Shown piece after piece: positions 24,832-33,798 of a stretch of 64,000 nt of DNA (positions are counted from its first letter, which is position 1; each line of letters opens with the position of its first letter). The position numbers and the translations under genes were made by a program. Under the pieces are notes generated by a model that worked only from the letters and a program-made list of their open reading frames with translations, did not search any database and had not been told where the DNA came from. This stretch comes from Ruegeria_C sp040830705 (GTDB lineage Bacteria; Pseudomonadota; Alphaproteobacteria; Rhodobacterales; Rhodobacteraceae), in assembly GCA_040830705.1 (NCBI GenBank), contig JBFOME010000021.1:186001-250000 (forward strand), given 5' to 3'.

Positions 24832-26987
24832 TCCGGCCCGTCGCATGTGGCCTGTTCGCGCTCCTCACGGCAGATGGCCTGCTGGCCGAGCCTCTGGTGG
24901 TGAGGTCCGGCGATCACGGCAGTTTTACCCGGCTGACGGTTGGCCTCCCGAGCGGCACGGATTGGACGCTCGAGCAGGTGGGTGACGAAGCAGAGTTGCA
25001 CCTCGACAGGCCAGCTACCACCTTTGATGTTAGTGAGGTCTTTTCGCGGATCGGGCGAAACAGACTGCACCAAGTCACCCAGGCCGCCCCGGGTGAACCG
25101 CTGGAGCTGGAACTGACCTGCAAATGCGTCGTTCGTGCATTCGAGGAAGGCGACAAACTGCTAGTGCTCGACATTCGGGAGGGTCAGCCACCGGTTGCAA
25201 AGCCAGCCGATCTTCCCGTTGTATTTGGCCCTTCGTCGGGTAGCCGCGAAATCAACTTAGCCTCACCGCACCCGCTGAATCTGGCGCCACCTCCTTTTAG
25301 GTCTCCCCCCACTCCGACGGCCGAAATCATGGGTATCGCGATTAAATCACAATTGGAGCGTGCGATCGCACAGGGGCTTCTGTCACCGACGGCGGATCAT
25401 CGAGCAAGTACCGGGCCGGACCGGGTGCGATCTCTGCAAAGAAACCTGAAGCAACGGGTGGCGAATATCCGGGCCACCACTGTCATAGACCGCGATTTGG
25501 ATGGCGTTCTTGATGGCATTTCCAATGAGCTTCAAAGGATTTCTTGCTTTAGTGATGACCGGCTGAGCGTCGATAGCTGGGGCGATGAATCGACGCGGAC
25601 AAACCTTGGCGAAATGCACCTTAGGATATACGGCGAGTTTGATCGTCTAGACGACGGCGCAGTGCGGAAGCTTGCCAAGGCGCAGCTCTATCTCGGCTTT
25701 GGCGCGGAGGCGGCGGCGACCCTCGGACTGGATGTGAGCAGCGCCAATGAAGTCCCGGAACTGATCGCCATCGCAACCTTGATTGATGAACCTTCGCCAG
25801 CCACACCTCCGGCTCTTGCGGGACAGCAAGCCTGCGATGGGCTGGTAGCTTTTTGGGCCTTGCTGGGTGATCGGAAATTGTCTGAAGACGCGAATGTCGA
25901 GGCGATATCAAATGGTCTTTTTGCTCTGCCTGCGCATTTGCGTTCCCATCTGGGCCCCCGCGCCGCGACCTATCTGATCGAGGCTGGCAGGACCGATATG
26001 GCTCAGATCATCATGCGGCGCTCAAGCCCCAACCCGGATGATGACCGGATCGCCGCACAGATGGTGCGAGCAAAACTTTCAGATGCATCGGGGAATGTCA
26101 GGCTGGAAATGGAACAGCTGGACGGGGTGATCAGTGACCGGGCCGACCCGCCTGAAGCACCTGCCGCGCTGATCGAACTCATCGAAACCGCCTGGGAAAA
26201 CCGCCTTGGAGTAGACAGCGAAACCGTAACGCTTGCCGCAGCGTTTGCGCAGGAGTACCAGGCATCGAGCGAAGGCCCGAGATTGCAACGCACCCATGTT
26301 CTCGCGCTTGCGCTGAACGGCAACTTCGACAAAGCCTTTGGGCATCCGGCGCTAAAGCGTGCGCCAGGCCCCGCGGCCGAAAACGAACTTCGGCGCAAAT
26401 CCCTGACTTTGCTGATGGAAAATGCTGGGGATATTGCGTTTCTTGTGCATGCGACGGGCCAATCCGCTGCGCAGATTTCGGTACTGGATCCGCAATTGCG
26501 GATCGCCCTGGCGCGCCGTTTGCAGCGGCTGGGCTTTCCCGAACAGGCGATGAAATACCTGGATCTGCCAAAGTCGGCGGGCGCCCCAAAGGCGGCGCAG
26601 CTTTTGCGGGCGCAATCGGCGCTGGAAATCGGACTGCCACGCCGCGCCTTGCTCGAACTGTCCAACGCCGAGGGAGAGAACGCTCAGCGGCTCCGGGCAG
26701 AGGCGCTTGCAAAAAGCGACGAGCTAACGTCTGCCGCAACGCTCTATCGGGAGTTGGGCGAAGAAGAGGCCGCCGCAAGATCTCTTTGGATCAGCGAAGA
26801 TTGGGCCGCGATTCCAGAAGGATCAAGCCCCAGATACCTGGAGGCTGCACATATTGCCAGAAGCCTGCCGCAAGAGCCCGCGACGGGGGGCACCCCTTCG
26901 TTGAGTGCAGCTCAATCAGCGGCAGAAACGGTCAACAATACCCGTCGTCAGATTGAAAATCTGCTGTCGGTCATCGAACGGCCCTGA
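24828..26987 (+). CDS. Large secreted helical-repeat protein of the motor operon
   Basis: A 719-residue protein with a signal peptide (MIRPVACGLFALLTADGLLA). Residues about 22-110 look like a beta domain (VVRSGDHGSFTRLTVGLP, ELELTCKCVVRAFEEGDKLLVLDI), residues 110-170 form a Pro-rich linker, and the remaining 500 or so residues are alpha-helical repeats of TPR or HEAT type (for example LRIALARRLQRLGFPEQAMKYLDL). It is translationally coupled to motA. MotC of rhizobia is also a secreted motility protein associated with MotE, so this may be a functional counterpart; I cannot show homology by eye. Confidence 0.7.
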   Translation: MIRPVACGLFALLTADGLLAEPLVVRSGDHGSFTRLTVGLPSGTDWTLEQVGDEAELHLDRPATTFDVSEVFSRIGRNRLHQVTQAAPGEPLELELTCKCVVRAFEEGDKLLVLDIREGQPPVAKPADLPVVFGPSSGSREINLASPHPLNLAPPPFRSPPTPTAEIMGIAIKSQLERAIAQGLLSPTADHRASTGPDRVRSLQRNLKQRVANIRATTVIDRDLDGVLDGISNELQRISCFSDDRLSVDSWGDESTRTNLGEMHLRIYGEFDRLDDGAVRKLAKAQLYLGFGAEAAATLGLDVSSANEVPELIAIATLIDEPSPATPPALAGQQACDGLVAFWALLGDRKLSEDANVEAISNGLFALPAHLRSHLGPRAATYLIEAGRTDMAQIIMRRSSPNPDDDRIAAQMVRAKLSDASGNVRLEMEQLDGVISDRADPPEAPAALIELIETAWENRLGVDSETVTLAAAFAQEYQASSEGPRLQRTHVLALALNGNFDKAFGHPALKRAPGPAAENELRRKSLTLLMENAGDIAFLVHATGQSAAQISVLDPQLRIALARRLQRLGFPEQAMKYLDLPKSAGAPKAAQLLRAQSALEIGLPRRALLELSNAEGENAQRLRAEALAKSDELTSAATLYRELGEEEAAARSLWISEDWAAIPEGSSPRYLEAAHIARSLPQEPATGGTPSLSAAQSAAETVNNTRRQIENLLSVIERP

Positions 26988-27050
26988 CTTCGCAAGGCTT
27001 GAAGCAAGTTACGATTTATCAATCCCGCCGCAATAACGTGCCAAAACAGA

Positions 27051-27779
27051 ATGTTCAGTCGGTTCCTCAGAATGCCCATTGTTTCATACTTCGCGGCCAC
27101 TGGTCTCTTCCTGCTTATGATACTCGGGCTGGCCGCAACTCCAGCTACGGCTTATCAACCTCAGCAGGCCGCAATAGCCTGCGACCGTGCGGCAGTTGGT
27201 GCGGCCCAGAAATATGGTGTGCCAGAAACCGTAATGCTTGCGATCACGCGTGTCGAAACGGGACGGGACAAAGACGGCACTTTGACCCCCTGGCCCTGGG
27301 CCATCAACATCGGTGGCAAAGGGTATTGGTTCCAGTCGCGGCACGAGGCTCAGCGTTTTGTGTTCAAGCATTTCATGGATGGCGCACGCAATTTCGACGT
27401 TGGCTGCTTTCAGATCAATTACCGCTGGCACGGCAACAAGTTCCGTTCGATCGAAGACATGTTTGATCCCGACAAGAACGCCGATCACGCAGCCCGATTT
27501 CTGTTGGAGTTGCACAGGGAATTTGGTGATTGGACTGCCACAGCCGGCGCCTACCACTCGCGCACACCGTGGCGGGCTCAGCAATATGCCGCGAAGTTCA
27601 AGGATGTGGCGACCCGCCTGCCTGGCTCTCACGACAAGGACCTGCGGGGCATTCAGGTAAGCCGCCCGGCAAGTGCCGCACCAACGGCCCTACCCCTGAC
27701 GAACGGTACTGCAACACAGCTGGGTTCGCTTGTTCCAACGGGTACGGCGAACAGCAGATCTTTCGTCGCGCTGAACTGA
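27051..27779 (+). CDS. Flagellar lytic transglycosylase (SltF-like)
   Basis: A 242-residue secreted lytic transglycosylase. Signal or anchor IVSYFAATGLFLLMILGLAATPATA, then an SLT domain with catalytic Glu in MLAITRVETGRD and the family GCFQINYRWHG segment, plus ADHAARFLLELHREFGDWTATAGAYHSRTP. In Rhodobacter sphaeroides the flagellar muramidase SltF opens the peptidoglycan for rod assembly, because FlgJ lacks that domain; the location here, just before flhA, fits that role. The start could also be ATG 27072. Confidence 0.88.
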   Translation: MFSRFLRMPIVSYFAATGLFLLMILGLAATPATAYQPQQAAIACDRAAVGAAQKYGVPETVMLAITRVETGRDKDGTLTPWPWAINIGGKGYWFQSRHEAQRFVFKHFMDGARNFDVGCFQINYRWHGNKFRSIEDMFDPDKNADHAARFLLELHREFGDWTATAGAYHSRTPWRAQQYAAKFKDVATRLPGSHDKDLRGIQVSRPASAAPTALPLTNGTATQLGSLVPTGTANSRSFVALN

Positions 27780-27789
27780 GGAATATCTC

Positions 27790-29877
27790 ATGCCGAAAAT
27801 CAGCAGTAGCGCCTTGTTCAGTCCGACTGTCTTGCTGGCACTGTCGCTTATGGCGGTCATCGTCATGATGATCCTGCCGATGCCTGCATGGATTCTCGAT
27901 ATCGGTCTCGCCGCATCCTTTGCACTGGCGATCCTGATCTTCACCATCACGCTATTCATCGAAAGACCGCTGGATTTCTCGTCCTTCCCGACCATCCTGC
28001 TGGCCTCGCTGATGCTGCGCCTGTCACTCAATGTGTCCTCGACCAAGCTGATCATTGGCGAGGGCCACACCGGCACAGGAGCCGCTGGCGGTGTGATCGA
28101 GGGGTTCGCTCATTTCGTTATGGGGGGCAGCATATTTTTGGGTCTCGTGGTGTTCGGCGTCCTGCTGATCGTCAATTTCATGGTGATCACAAAGGGGGCC
28201 GCGCGCATGGCCGAAGTTGGCGCTCGGTTCGCACTGGATGGCATGCCTGGCAAGCAGCTGGCGATCGACAGCGATATGTCAGCCGGTGCCATTGACCACG
28301 CCGAGGCCAAGGAAAGGCGCGAACGCGAACAGCAGGAAACCACTTTTTTCGGGTCTCTCGACGGTGCGTCGAAATTTGTAAAGGGCGATGCGGTTGCAGG
28401 CCTGTTGATCACATTGCTGAACCTTGTCATGGGCCTGATCATGGGCGTGGTCGTAAATGGCATGCCCGTTGGATCGGCGTTCGAGAGCTATGCGATCCTG
28501 ACGGTCGGCGACGGGTTGGTATCGCAGATTCCCGCGGTGATCATCTCCATCGCATCGGCCCTGCTGTTGGCGCGCGGCGGCACACATGGTGCAACCGACA
28601 CCGCCCTTTTGGGGCAGATGACCCGTCATCCTGCAGCCCTGGCAACGGTTGCCGTGCTGATGGCGCTGTTCGCTTTGGTACCGGGATTGCCCTTTCTGCC
28701 ATTCATCCTGGGTGGCGCGGTACTGGGCCTTACCGCCCGCACAATGCACCGACGGGCCGCCCTGGCATCTGATCAGGCCGCAACCGAAGAAGAGGTGCAG
28801 CAGGATGCGCCGCGTATGTCGCTGGGGGACATTCTGGATCTGGATGATGTCCACCTGGAATTTGCGCCCGATCTGGTCGCGATGGTACTGGACCCGGGCA
28901 CCGGATTGGACGCGCGGATCGCCAATATGCGCAATCATGTCGCCTCGGGTTACGGGCTGATTCTGCCGGATATACGATTGACCGACAAGGCAGAGCTGCC
29001 TGCAGGCACCTACATCATCAAGGTGCAGGGCGTTGAACAGGTCCGGGGCGTATTGCATCCCGAACTGGTGCTGGCGCTGGTTCCGGATGGGGCCGATGCA
29101 CTGCCCAACGGGTCCGATGTGGCTGAACCGGTTTATGGCGCGCCAGCACGCTGGATCGCGCCCAAGGATCAGGATGCCGCCGCAGTGGCCGGGGCTACGC
29201 TGGTGACCCCGCCGGAAATCCTCGCCACCCATTTGTTGGAAGTGATCAAGCAGAACTTCGCGCGGCTGCTGACACTGAAATCCCTTCGTCGACTGCTCTC
29301 GGAGATGACGCGATTGAGCGATGCCACACGCGCCGAGGCAAACCGCAAGATGCTGGACGAGTTGATCCCGGACAAGGTGCCAATCGATTGTCTGCACTCG
29401 GTCCTGCGCCTGCTGCTGGAAGAGCGGGTTTCGATCAGGAACATGCCGTTGATCCTCGAAACGATCGCTGAGGCGCGGGTATCGACAACGCAGCCAGAAA
29501 ACATCTGCGAGATCGTGCGCCAGCGCCTCGGGTTCCAGCTGGTCGCAGACATGAAACGCGCGGACGGGACGATTCCGCTGATACAGCTTGCCCCTGAGTG
29601 GGAGGACAGCTTTGCCAGCTATCAACTTGACGGTGTGCCGTCCGGCCATGACATCGCTCTGCCGCCCGACTTGTTCAGCCGCCTCGGCGAGGGGGTATCA
29701 GAACAGTTCGACCAAAGCTCGCGGCAGGGCGTGTTCCCGGCGCTGGTGACATCGACCCGGCGACGCAGGTTTCTGCACACGATCATGCGCGCGCGCGGGC
29801 TGGCGAACCCTGTCCTGTCGTTCGAGGAAATCGGCCTCGAAGCGCGACCGTCGCTGGTTGGCGTTGTCGCGGCCTGA
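27790..29877 (+). CDS. flhA: Flagellar export protein FlhA
   Basis: FlhA is the large export-gate subunit that couples proton flow to secretion. The 695-residue protein has eight N-terminal helices, the conserved cytoplasmic FHIPEP loop region (VITKGAARMAEVGARFALDGMPGKQLAIDSDMSAGAI), and a soluble C-terminal domain ending in RRRFLHTIMRARGLANPVLSFEEI. Full family length. Its stop overlaps fliR (TGATGG, 29877). Confidence 0.97.
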   Translation: MPKISSSALFSPTVLLALSLMAVIVMMILPMPAWILDIGLAASFALAILIFTITLFIERPLDFSSFPTILLASLMLRLSLNVSSTKLIIGEGHTGTGAAGGVIEGFAHFVMGGSIFLGLVVFGVLLIVNFMVITKGAARMAEVGARFALDGMPGKQLAIDSDMSAGAIDHAEAKERREREQQETTFFGSLDGASKFVKGDAVAGLLITLLNLVMGLIMGVVVNGMPVGSAFESYAILTVGDGLVSQIPAVIISIASALLLARGGTHGATDTALLGQMTRHPAALATVAVLMALFALVPGLPFLPFILGGAVLGLTARTMHRRAALASDQAATEEEVQQDAPRMSLGDILDLDDVHLEFAPDLVAMVLDPGTGLDARIANMRNHVASGYGLILPDIRLTDKAELPAGTYIIKVQGVEQVRGVLHPELVLALVPDGADALPNGSDVAEPVYGAPARWIAPKDQDAAAVAGATLVTPPEILATHLLEVIKQNFARLLTLKSLRRLLSEMTRLSDATRAEANRKMLDELIPDKVPIDCLHSVLRLLLEERVSIRNMPLILETIAEARVSTTQPENICEIVRQRLGFQLVADMKRADGTIPLIQLAPEWEDSFASYQLDGVPSGHDIALPPDLFSRLGEGVSEQFDQSSRQGVFPALVTSTRRRRFLHTIMRARGLANPVLSFEEIGLEARPSLVGVVAA

Positions 29878-30644
29878 TGGAAAACGCTGTCCTCCTTGCC
29901 GACGGGCTAGGCGCAAACGCCTATCACCTGCTGCTGGTGTTTCTTCGTGTCGGTGCGGCGGTTTCGCTGTTTCCAGGTTTTGGGGAAAGTTCGCTGCCCA
30001 CGCGCGTCAAACTGGCGGTCGCGTTGGTTTTCGCGCTGATTGTCGCGCCTGCTACGCCCGGGCTGGGCATCCTGACCTTCCCGCAAATTCTCAGAATCGG
30101 CGGTGCTGAGATAGTGATTGGCCTTACATTTGGTCTTGCGGTGCGGCTGCTGGTTCTGGCGTTGCAAACCGCCGGGTCTATTGCCGCGCAGGCGACCTCG
30201 CTATCACAGATACTCGGCGGCATGGCGGCAGAGCCGATGCCTGCGATAGGCCATGTTCTTGTGTTGTCGGGGATCACCTTGGCGGTGGTGCTCGGCCTGC
30301 ATGTCCGGGTCGCCGAATACTTGATCCAGTCCTATGCTCTTTTGCCAGTCGGAAGCCTTATCGCCGCGCAAGACATGGCCCGCTGGGGCACCGGCCAAGT
30401 GGCGCGGGCGTTCGCGCTTGCGCTGTCGCTGGCAGCCCCTTTTGTGATTGCGTCGCTTGTCTACAACCTCGCCCTTGGTGCCATCAATCGCGCCATGCCT
30501 CAGCTTATGGTGGCCTTTATCGGCGCACCCTTCATCACGTTTGGCGGGTTGTTCCTGCTCTTTGCCGGTGCTCCGCTGCTGCTGACGCTCTGGCATGAGG
30601 CCTTGCTGCAGACGCTCGCCAACCCACTGGGGGTTTTGCCATGA
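29877..30644 (+). CDS. fliR: Flagellar export gate protein FliR
   Basis: A 255-residue polytopic membrane protein of the export gate. Family blocks: FLRVGAAVSLFPGFGESSLPTRVKLAVALVFALIVAP, LQTAGSIAAQATSLSQILGG, and ALSLAAPFVIASLVYNLALGAINRAMPQLMVAFIGAPF. Overlaps flhA upstream and flhB downstream, so the three genes are translationally coupled. Together with FliP and FliQ it makes the helical gate. Confidence 0.96.
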   Translation: MENAVLLADGLGANAYHLLLVFLRVGAAVSLFPGFGESSLPTRVKLAVALVFALIVAPATPGLGILTFPQILRIGGAEIVIGLTFGLAVRLLVLALQTAGSIAAQATSLSQILGGMAAEPMPAIGHVLVLSGITLAVVLGLHVRVAEYLIQSYALLPVGSLIAAQDMARWGTGQVARAFALALSLAAPFVIASLVYNLALGAINRAMPQLMVAFIGAPFITFGGLFLLFAGAPLLLTLWHEALLQTLANPLGVLP

Positions 30645-31729
30645 GTGGCGCCGGGGATGAAGACGACAAATCGTTCGAACCAACGCCCCGCAAATTGCAA
30701 AAGGCGCGCGAGAAGGGTGAAGTCGCCCGATCCGCCGACCTTAATGTCGCGGCGATCTACGGTGGCTTCATCCTGACGTTGCTTGTGTTCGGCGCGTCAA
30801 TGATCGACCAGGCCGGAACCGCAATGGCCGTGCTGATCGGACAGTCAGACCAGTTGGCCAGCGCGATATTCGAGGGGCCGGCGCAAGCTCCCATCGGCGG
30901 GTTGCTTGGAACGGTATCGGTCGCAATCCTTCCCCTGTTTCTGCTTCCTGCTGCGGCAGTATTGCTGTCGGTCTTGGCGCAGCAGTCCTTTTTGGTGGCA
31001 CCCAGCAAGATAAAGCCGAAACTGTCCAAGATATCACTGCTGTCCAATGCAAAGAACAAGTATGGGCGAAGCGGCTTGTTCGAGTTCGCCAAGAGCTTTC
31101 TCAAGCTTGTGACCTATGGTCTTTGTCTGGCGCTGTTTCTGAAAGCGGATCTGAATGCCATTCTGACCTCGGGCGCGGCCGGGGCCCGACCAGCCGTGAA
31201 TACGATGACGGCAACGGTTTTGCGGTTTCTGACGATTGTGTTTGTGATCGCATTGGCGATCGGGACCATCGATTTTCTCTGGCAACGCGCCGAACACCTG
31301 CGCAAGAACCGAATGACACGAAAGGAGTTCATCGACGAGATGAAGGAATCGGATGGCGATCCGCATATGAAAAACAGCCGCCGCCAGCGCGCTCAGGAAA
31401 TCGCGATGAACCAGATGATCCAAGACGTGCCAGAGGCAGATGTCGTGATCGTGAACCCCACGCACTTCGCCGTCGCGCTGAAATGGTCGCGGATGCCGGG
31501 ATCCGCGCCGGTCTGCGTCGCCAAAGGGGTCGACGAAATCGCGGCGGTCATTCGCAAAATCGCGATGTCCTCCGGTGTGCCCATCCATTCCGATCCGCCA
31601 ACCGCGCGCAGCCTGCATGCCAGCGTCCAGATCGGGGAAGAAATTGACACCGATCACTATCAGGCGGTCGCTGCGGCGATCCGGTTTGCCGAAGACATGC
31701 GCAGGAAAGCCAGAGGGCGGGTCCATTGA
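30641..31729 (+). CDS. flhB: Flagellar export switch protein FlhB
   Basis: A 362-residue protein that switches export from rod-hook to filament substrates. It begins DDKSFEPTPRKLQKAREKGEVARS, has four helices, and carries the self-cleavage motif NPTH (residues 272-275, in VIVNPTHFAVALKW). The C-terminal region DPPTARSLHASVQIGEEI matches the family. Translation is coupled to fliR upstream and to the next gene through a TTGA overlap. Confidence 0.97.
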   Translation: MSGAGDEDDKSFEPTPRKLQKAREKGEVARSADLNVAAIYGGFILTLLVFGASMIDQAGTAMAVLIGQSDQLASAIFEGPAQAPIGGLLGTVSVAILPLFLLPAAAVLLSVLAQQSFLVAPSKIKPKLSKISLLSNAKNKYGRSGLFEFAKSFLKLVTYGLCLALFLKADLNAILTSGAAGARPAVNTMTATVLRFLTIVFVIALAIGTIDFLWQRAEHLRKNRMTRKEFIDEMKESDGDPHMKNSRRQRAQEIAMNQMIQDVPEADVVIVNPTHFAVALKWSRMPGSAPVCVAKGVDEIAAVIRKIAMSSGVPIHSDPPTARSLHASVQIGEEIDTDHYQAVAAAIRFAEDMRRKARGRVH

Positions 31730-32157
31730 AAGCTGGCAAGCTCGATAAGCTGGTCGCTGCCAGTGAGGCGCAATATCTCGTTGAGAACGAGAAAATCCGG
31801 CCGCTTCTTGAACGCGAAGCGGCCATTTGCCAACGCCTTGCTCAACTGGCGACGCATAGCCGCCGCGCCTCTCAGATCGATGCAGGCTACGCCCAGAGTG
31901 GCGCGCATGCGCGCTGGGAAAGCTGGGCGGGACAGATGGCCGCGGTGTTGAATACCGAGTTGGCCCAGATCCGCGCCCAGCGGCAAAGGCTGGATGCCGA
32001 AATGCGTGGCGCCTTTGCCCGGCATACGGCACTCAAATCATTGAACAGATCGGAAATGCTGCGCCAAAAACAGAAGCGAGATGCAGCAAAACGATCACAG
32101 CTGGAACAGTTGGTGAGGCTCTGCCCACCGAAGGATCGACGGGCGCTCGGTCAATAA
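31726..32157 (+). CDS. Coiled-coil flagellar protein, possibly FliJ-like
   Basis: A 143-residue, highly charged helical protein starting at TTG 31726, which overlaps the flhB stop (TTGA). Most of the length predicts coiled coil (EREAAICQRLAQLATHSRR, AVLNTELAQIRAQRQRLDAEM, SEMLRQKQKRDAAKRSQLEQL). Size, composition and location in a flagellar export operon suggest a FliJ-type chaperone, but there is no decisive motif. Its last 7 bases overlap the 3' end of the convergent fliL-like gene. Confidence 0.65.
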   Translation: MKAGKLDKLVAASEAQYLVENEKIRPLLEREAAICQRLAQLATHSRRASQIDAGYAQSGAHARWESWAGQMAAVLNTELAQIRAQRQRLDAEMRGAFARHTALKSLNRSEMLRQKQKRDAAKRSQLEQLVRLCPPKDRRALGQ

Positions 32158-32633
32158 TTGTCCTGTCGTGCGATATCGACGATCAGTACCGCATGCACCG
32201 CCTCGGGACCGAGTTCGTATTGAGCAGCATCCAGAAGCGCCTGCCGCAAGGGATCCAGTTTGCCAGACATTGTGAACGCGCCGTCGAACCCGCCGGTATT
32301 GGCGTGGTCGAACAAAACTTGCAGAAACATGTCCCGCAATTTGGGTTCGCGCGAATAAAACAGCTCGCTGGTGCCAGGCGTTACTTCGAGGCTCAGCGCC
32401 AGGTTTGCCAGGCCGGCAAGATGTTCACCATCCAGCAGCGGCACGACAAATTGCTTGCTCATTTTCAGGAACTCGTGATCGCCCGACTTGGCATCCGCTT
32501 TTGGTTTTTTCTTGGGGGTCTCTTGCTCCGCGTCTAACTTCGGCTCCTTCTCACCGCTGGTCAGTGCGGTCCCGGCAAAAACCCCGAGGGCAAGCCCGAT
32601 CGGCGGCAAGAGGAACAACAGCAGTTTGCGCAT
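32151..32633 (-). CDS. Second FliL-family protein
   Basis: A 160-residue membrane protein with a single N-terminal helix (LLLFLLPPIGLALGVFAGTAL), a Lys-rich linker (TPKKKPKADAKSGDHEF) and a periplasmic FliL-like domain (MSKQFVVPLLDGEHLAGLANLALSLEVTPGTSE, REPKLRDMFLQVLFDHANTGGFDG). Its periplasmic domain differs strongly from the FliL at 22409. It closes the flgB-to-flgH operon. Two FliL proteins in one cluster could mean separate roles at the stator and L/P-ring. Confidence 0.82.
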   Translation of the reverse strand: MRKLLLFLLPPIGLALGVFAGTALTSGEKEPKLDAEQETPKKKPKADAKSGDHEFLKMSKQFVVPLLDGEHLAGLANLALSLEVTPGTSELFYSREPKLRDMFLQVLFDHANTGGFDGAFTMSGKLDPLRQALLDAAQYELGPEAVHAVLIVDIARQDNY

Positions 32634-32644
32634 GATCGAATTCC

Positions 32645-33382
32645 TCAGAATGGCAGGACAGCGTCCAGTACCTGCTGGCCATACCGCGCCTGCTGGGCAT
32701 CGGTGATCTGCCCTCTGCCACCGTAAGACACGCGGGCCGAGGCGATTTTGTCATAAGTGATCTGGTTTTGCCGCGAAATGTCCTCAGGGCGCACAAAGCC
32801 TGACACCAACAATTCGCGCAGCTCAAAATTGACCCGCAGTTCCTGCGATCCGCTGATCGACAAAACGCCATTCGGCAGGACATCAATCACCGTAGCAGCA
32901 ACGCGCAGCGTCAACTTTTCCTTGCGTTTGACGGACCCTTGACCAGAGCTTTTGCTGGAACTGTCAATGGCGACAGCATCGGCCAGCGTCGCTCCCTCGG
33001 GTAGTTTGTCCTGAATGCTTTGCGGCGCGCCGAAGAGGTCAGCAACCTCCAGTGATTCCGAGCCACCCCGGGACCTTTTTGTACCGTTGGAGATTTCGGC
33101 CTTTTCGTCGATTTCGATCACCACCGTCAGGATATCGCCCTTCTTCATCGCCCGTCGATCACCCAGCAACGACCTCTGCCCACCGCTCCAGAGTGACGAT
33201 TGATCGACCCTGCGCTGATCGGGTGCATGCAGTGGCAATCCCGGCCACAGCATCGCGACCTGTTCGGGGGAGTCCTCGTTATCCGAAAGACTGGGCGGGC
33301 GCCCGAGGTGATCGAGCCGGCCACAGGCAGTCAACAGCGTACCAATGCTGAGAAGAAGAAGCGTGGATTTGGACAGGTTCAT
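32645..33382 (-). CDS. flgH: Flagellar L-ring protein FlgH
   Basis: A 245-residue outer-membrane lipoprotein that forms the L-ring. The lipoprotein signal is MNLSKSTLLLLSIGTLLTAC. Family features: DQSSLWSGGQRSLLGDRRAMKKGDILTVVIEIDEKAEISN, RVAATVIDVLPNGVLSISGSQELRVNFE, and VSGFVRPEDISRQNQITYDKIASARVSYGGRG. Start ATG overlaps the flgA stop. Confidence 0.96.
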   Translation of the reverse strand: MNLSKSTLLLLSIGTLLTACGRLDHLGRPPSLSDNEDSPEQVAMLWPGLPLHAPDQRRVDQSSLWSGGQRSLLGDRRAMKKGDILTVVIEIDEKAEISNGTKRSRGGSESLEVADLFGAPQSIQDKLPEGATLADAVAIDSSSKSSGQGSVKRKEKLTLRVAATVIDVLPNGVLSISGSQELRVNFELRELLVSGFVRPEDISRQNQITYDKIASARVSYGGRGQITDAQQARYGQQVLDAVLPF

Positions 33383-33798
33383 CAGTCTACCTCAATGCGG
33401 CCATCGGCCATGATCCGGCCAGACAGGGTGGTACGCGATGACTGGTTCATCACGCGAATCGTGTCGCCCACCGCGCCACGGCCCAGGGCGCGACCATCGG
33501 CGGTAATGGTGAGGCCGCCTTTTGCGAAAACCAGCGACACCAGGTCATTTCGATTCACCAACGCGGGCGGTACGACATCACCGGCGCGAATGGGGCGCCC
33601 TGCGTAAAGCGTCACGCGGGCCTCGTAACCCACCACTTCGGCAGGATGGCGGTAGACGCCCGGCATCTCTCCAGGTTCCTGAACCAGATCGGTGGGCGAG
33701 ATCAGCTCCTTGGCGCGGATCGTCCGATTGGGCATCACGATGTCGGCCTGCGCGGGCAACGCAGCAAACAGCGTGACAAGTATCAAAAGCCTGTTCAT
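33382..33798 (-). CDS. flgA: P-ring assembly chaperone FlgA
   Basis: A 138-residue periplasmic SAF-domain protein with signal MNRLLILVTLFAALPAQA. ARVTLYAGRPIRAGDVVPPALVNRNDLVSLVFAKGGLTITADGRALGRGAVGDTIRVMNQSSRTTLSGRI is the SAF domain. It is shorter than E. coli FlgA because it lacks the N-terminal domain, as is usual in this group. Overlaps flgG and flgH. Confidence 0.92.
   Translation of the reverse strand: MNRLLILVTLFAALPAQADIVMPNRTIRAKELISPTDLVQEPGEMPGVYRHPAEVVGYEARVTLYAGRPIRAGDVVPPALVNRNDLVSLVFAKGGLTITADGRALGRGAVGDTIRVMNQSSRTTLSGRIMADGRIEVD

Noticed and set aside
28279..29649. A 456-codon open frame antisense to flhA
   Set aside because: Shadow of flhA codon bias; His/Gln/Arg-rich product without any motif.
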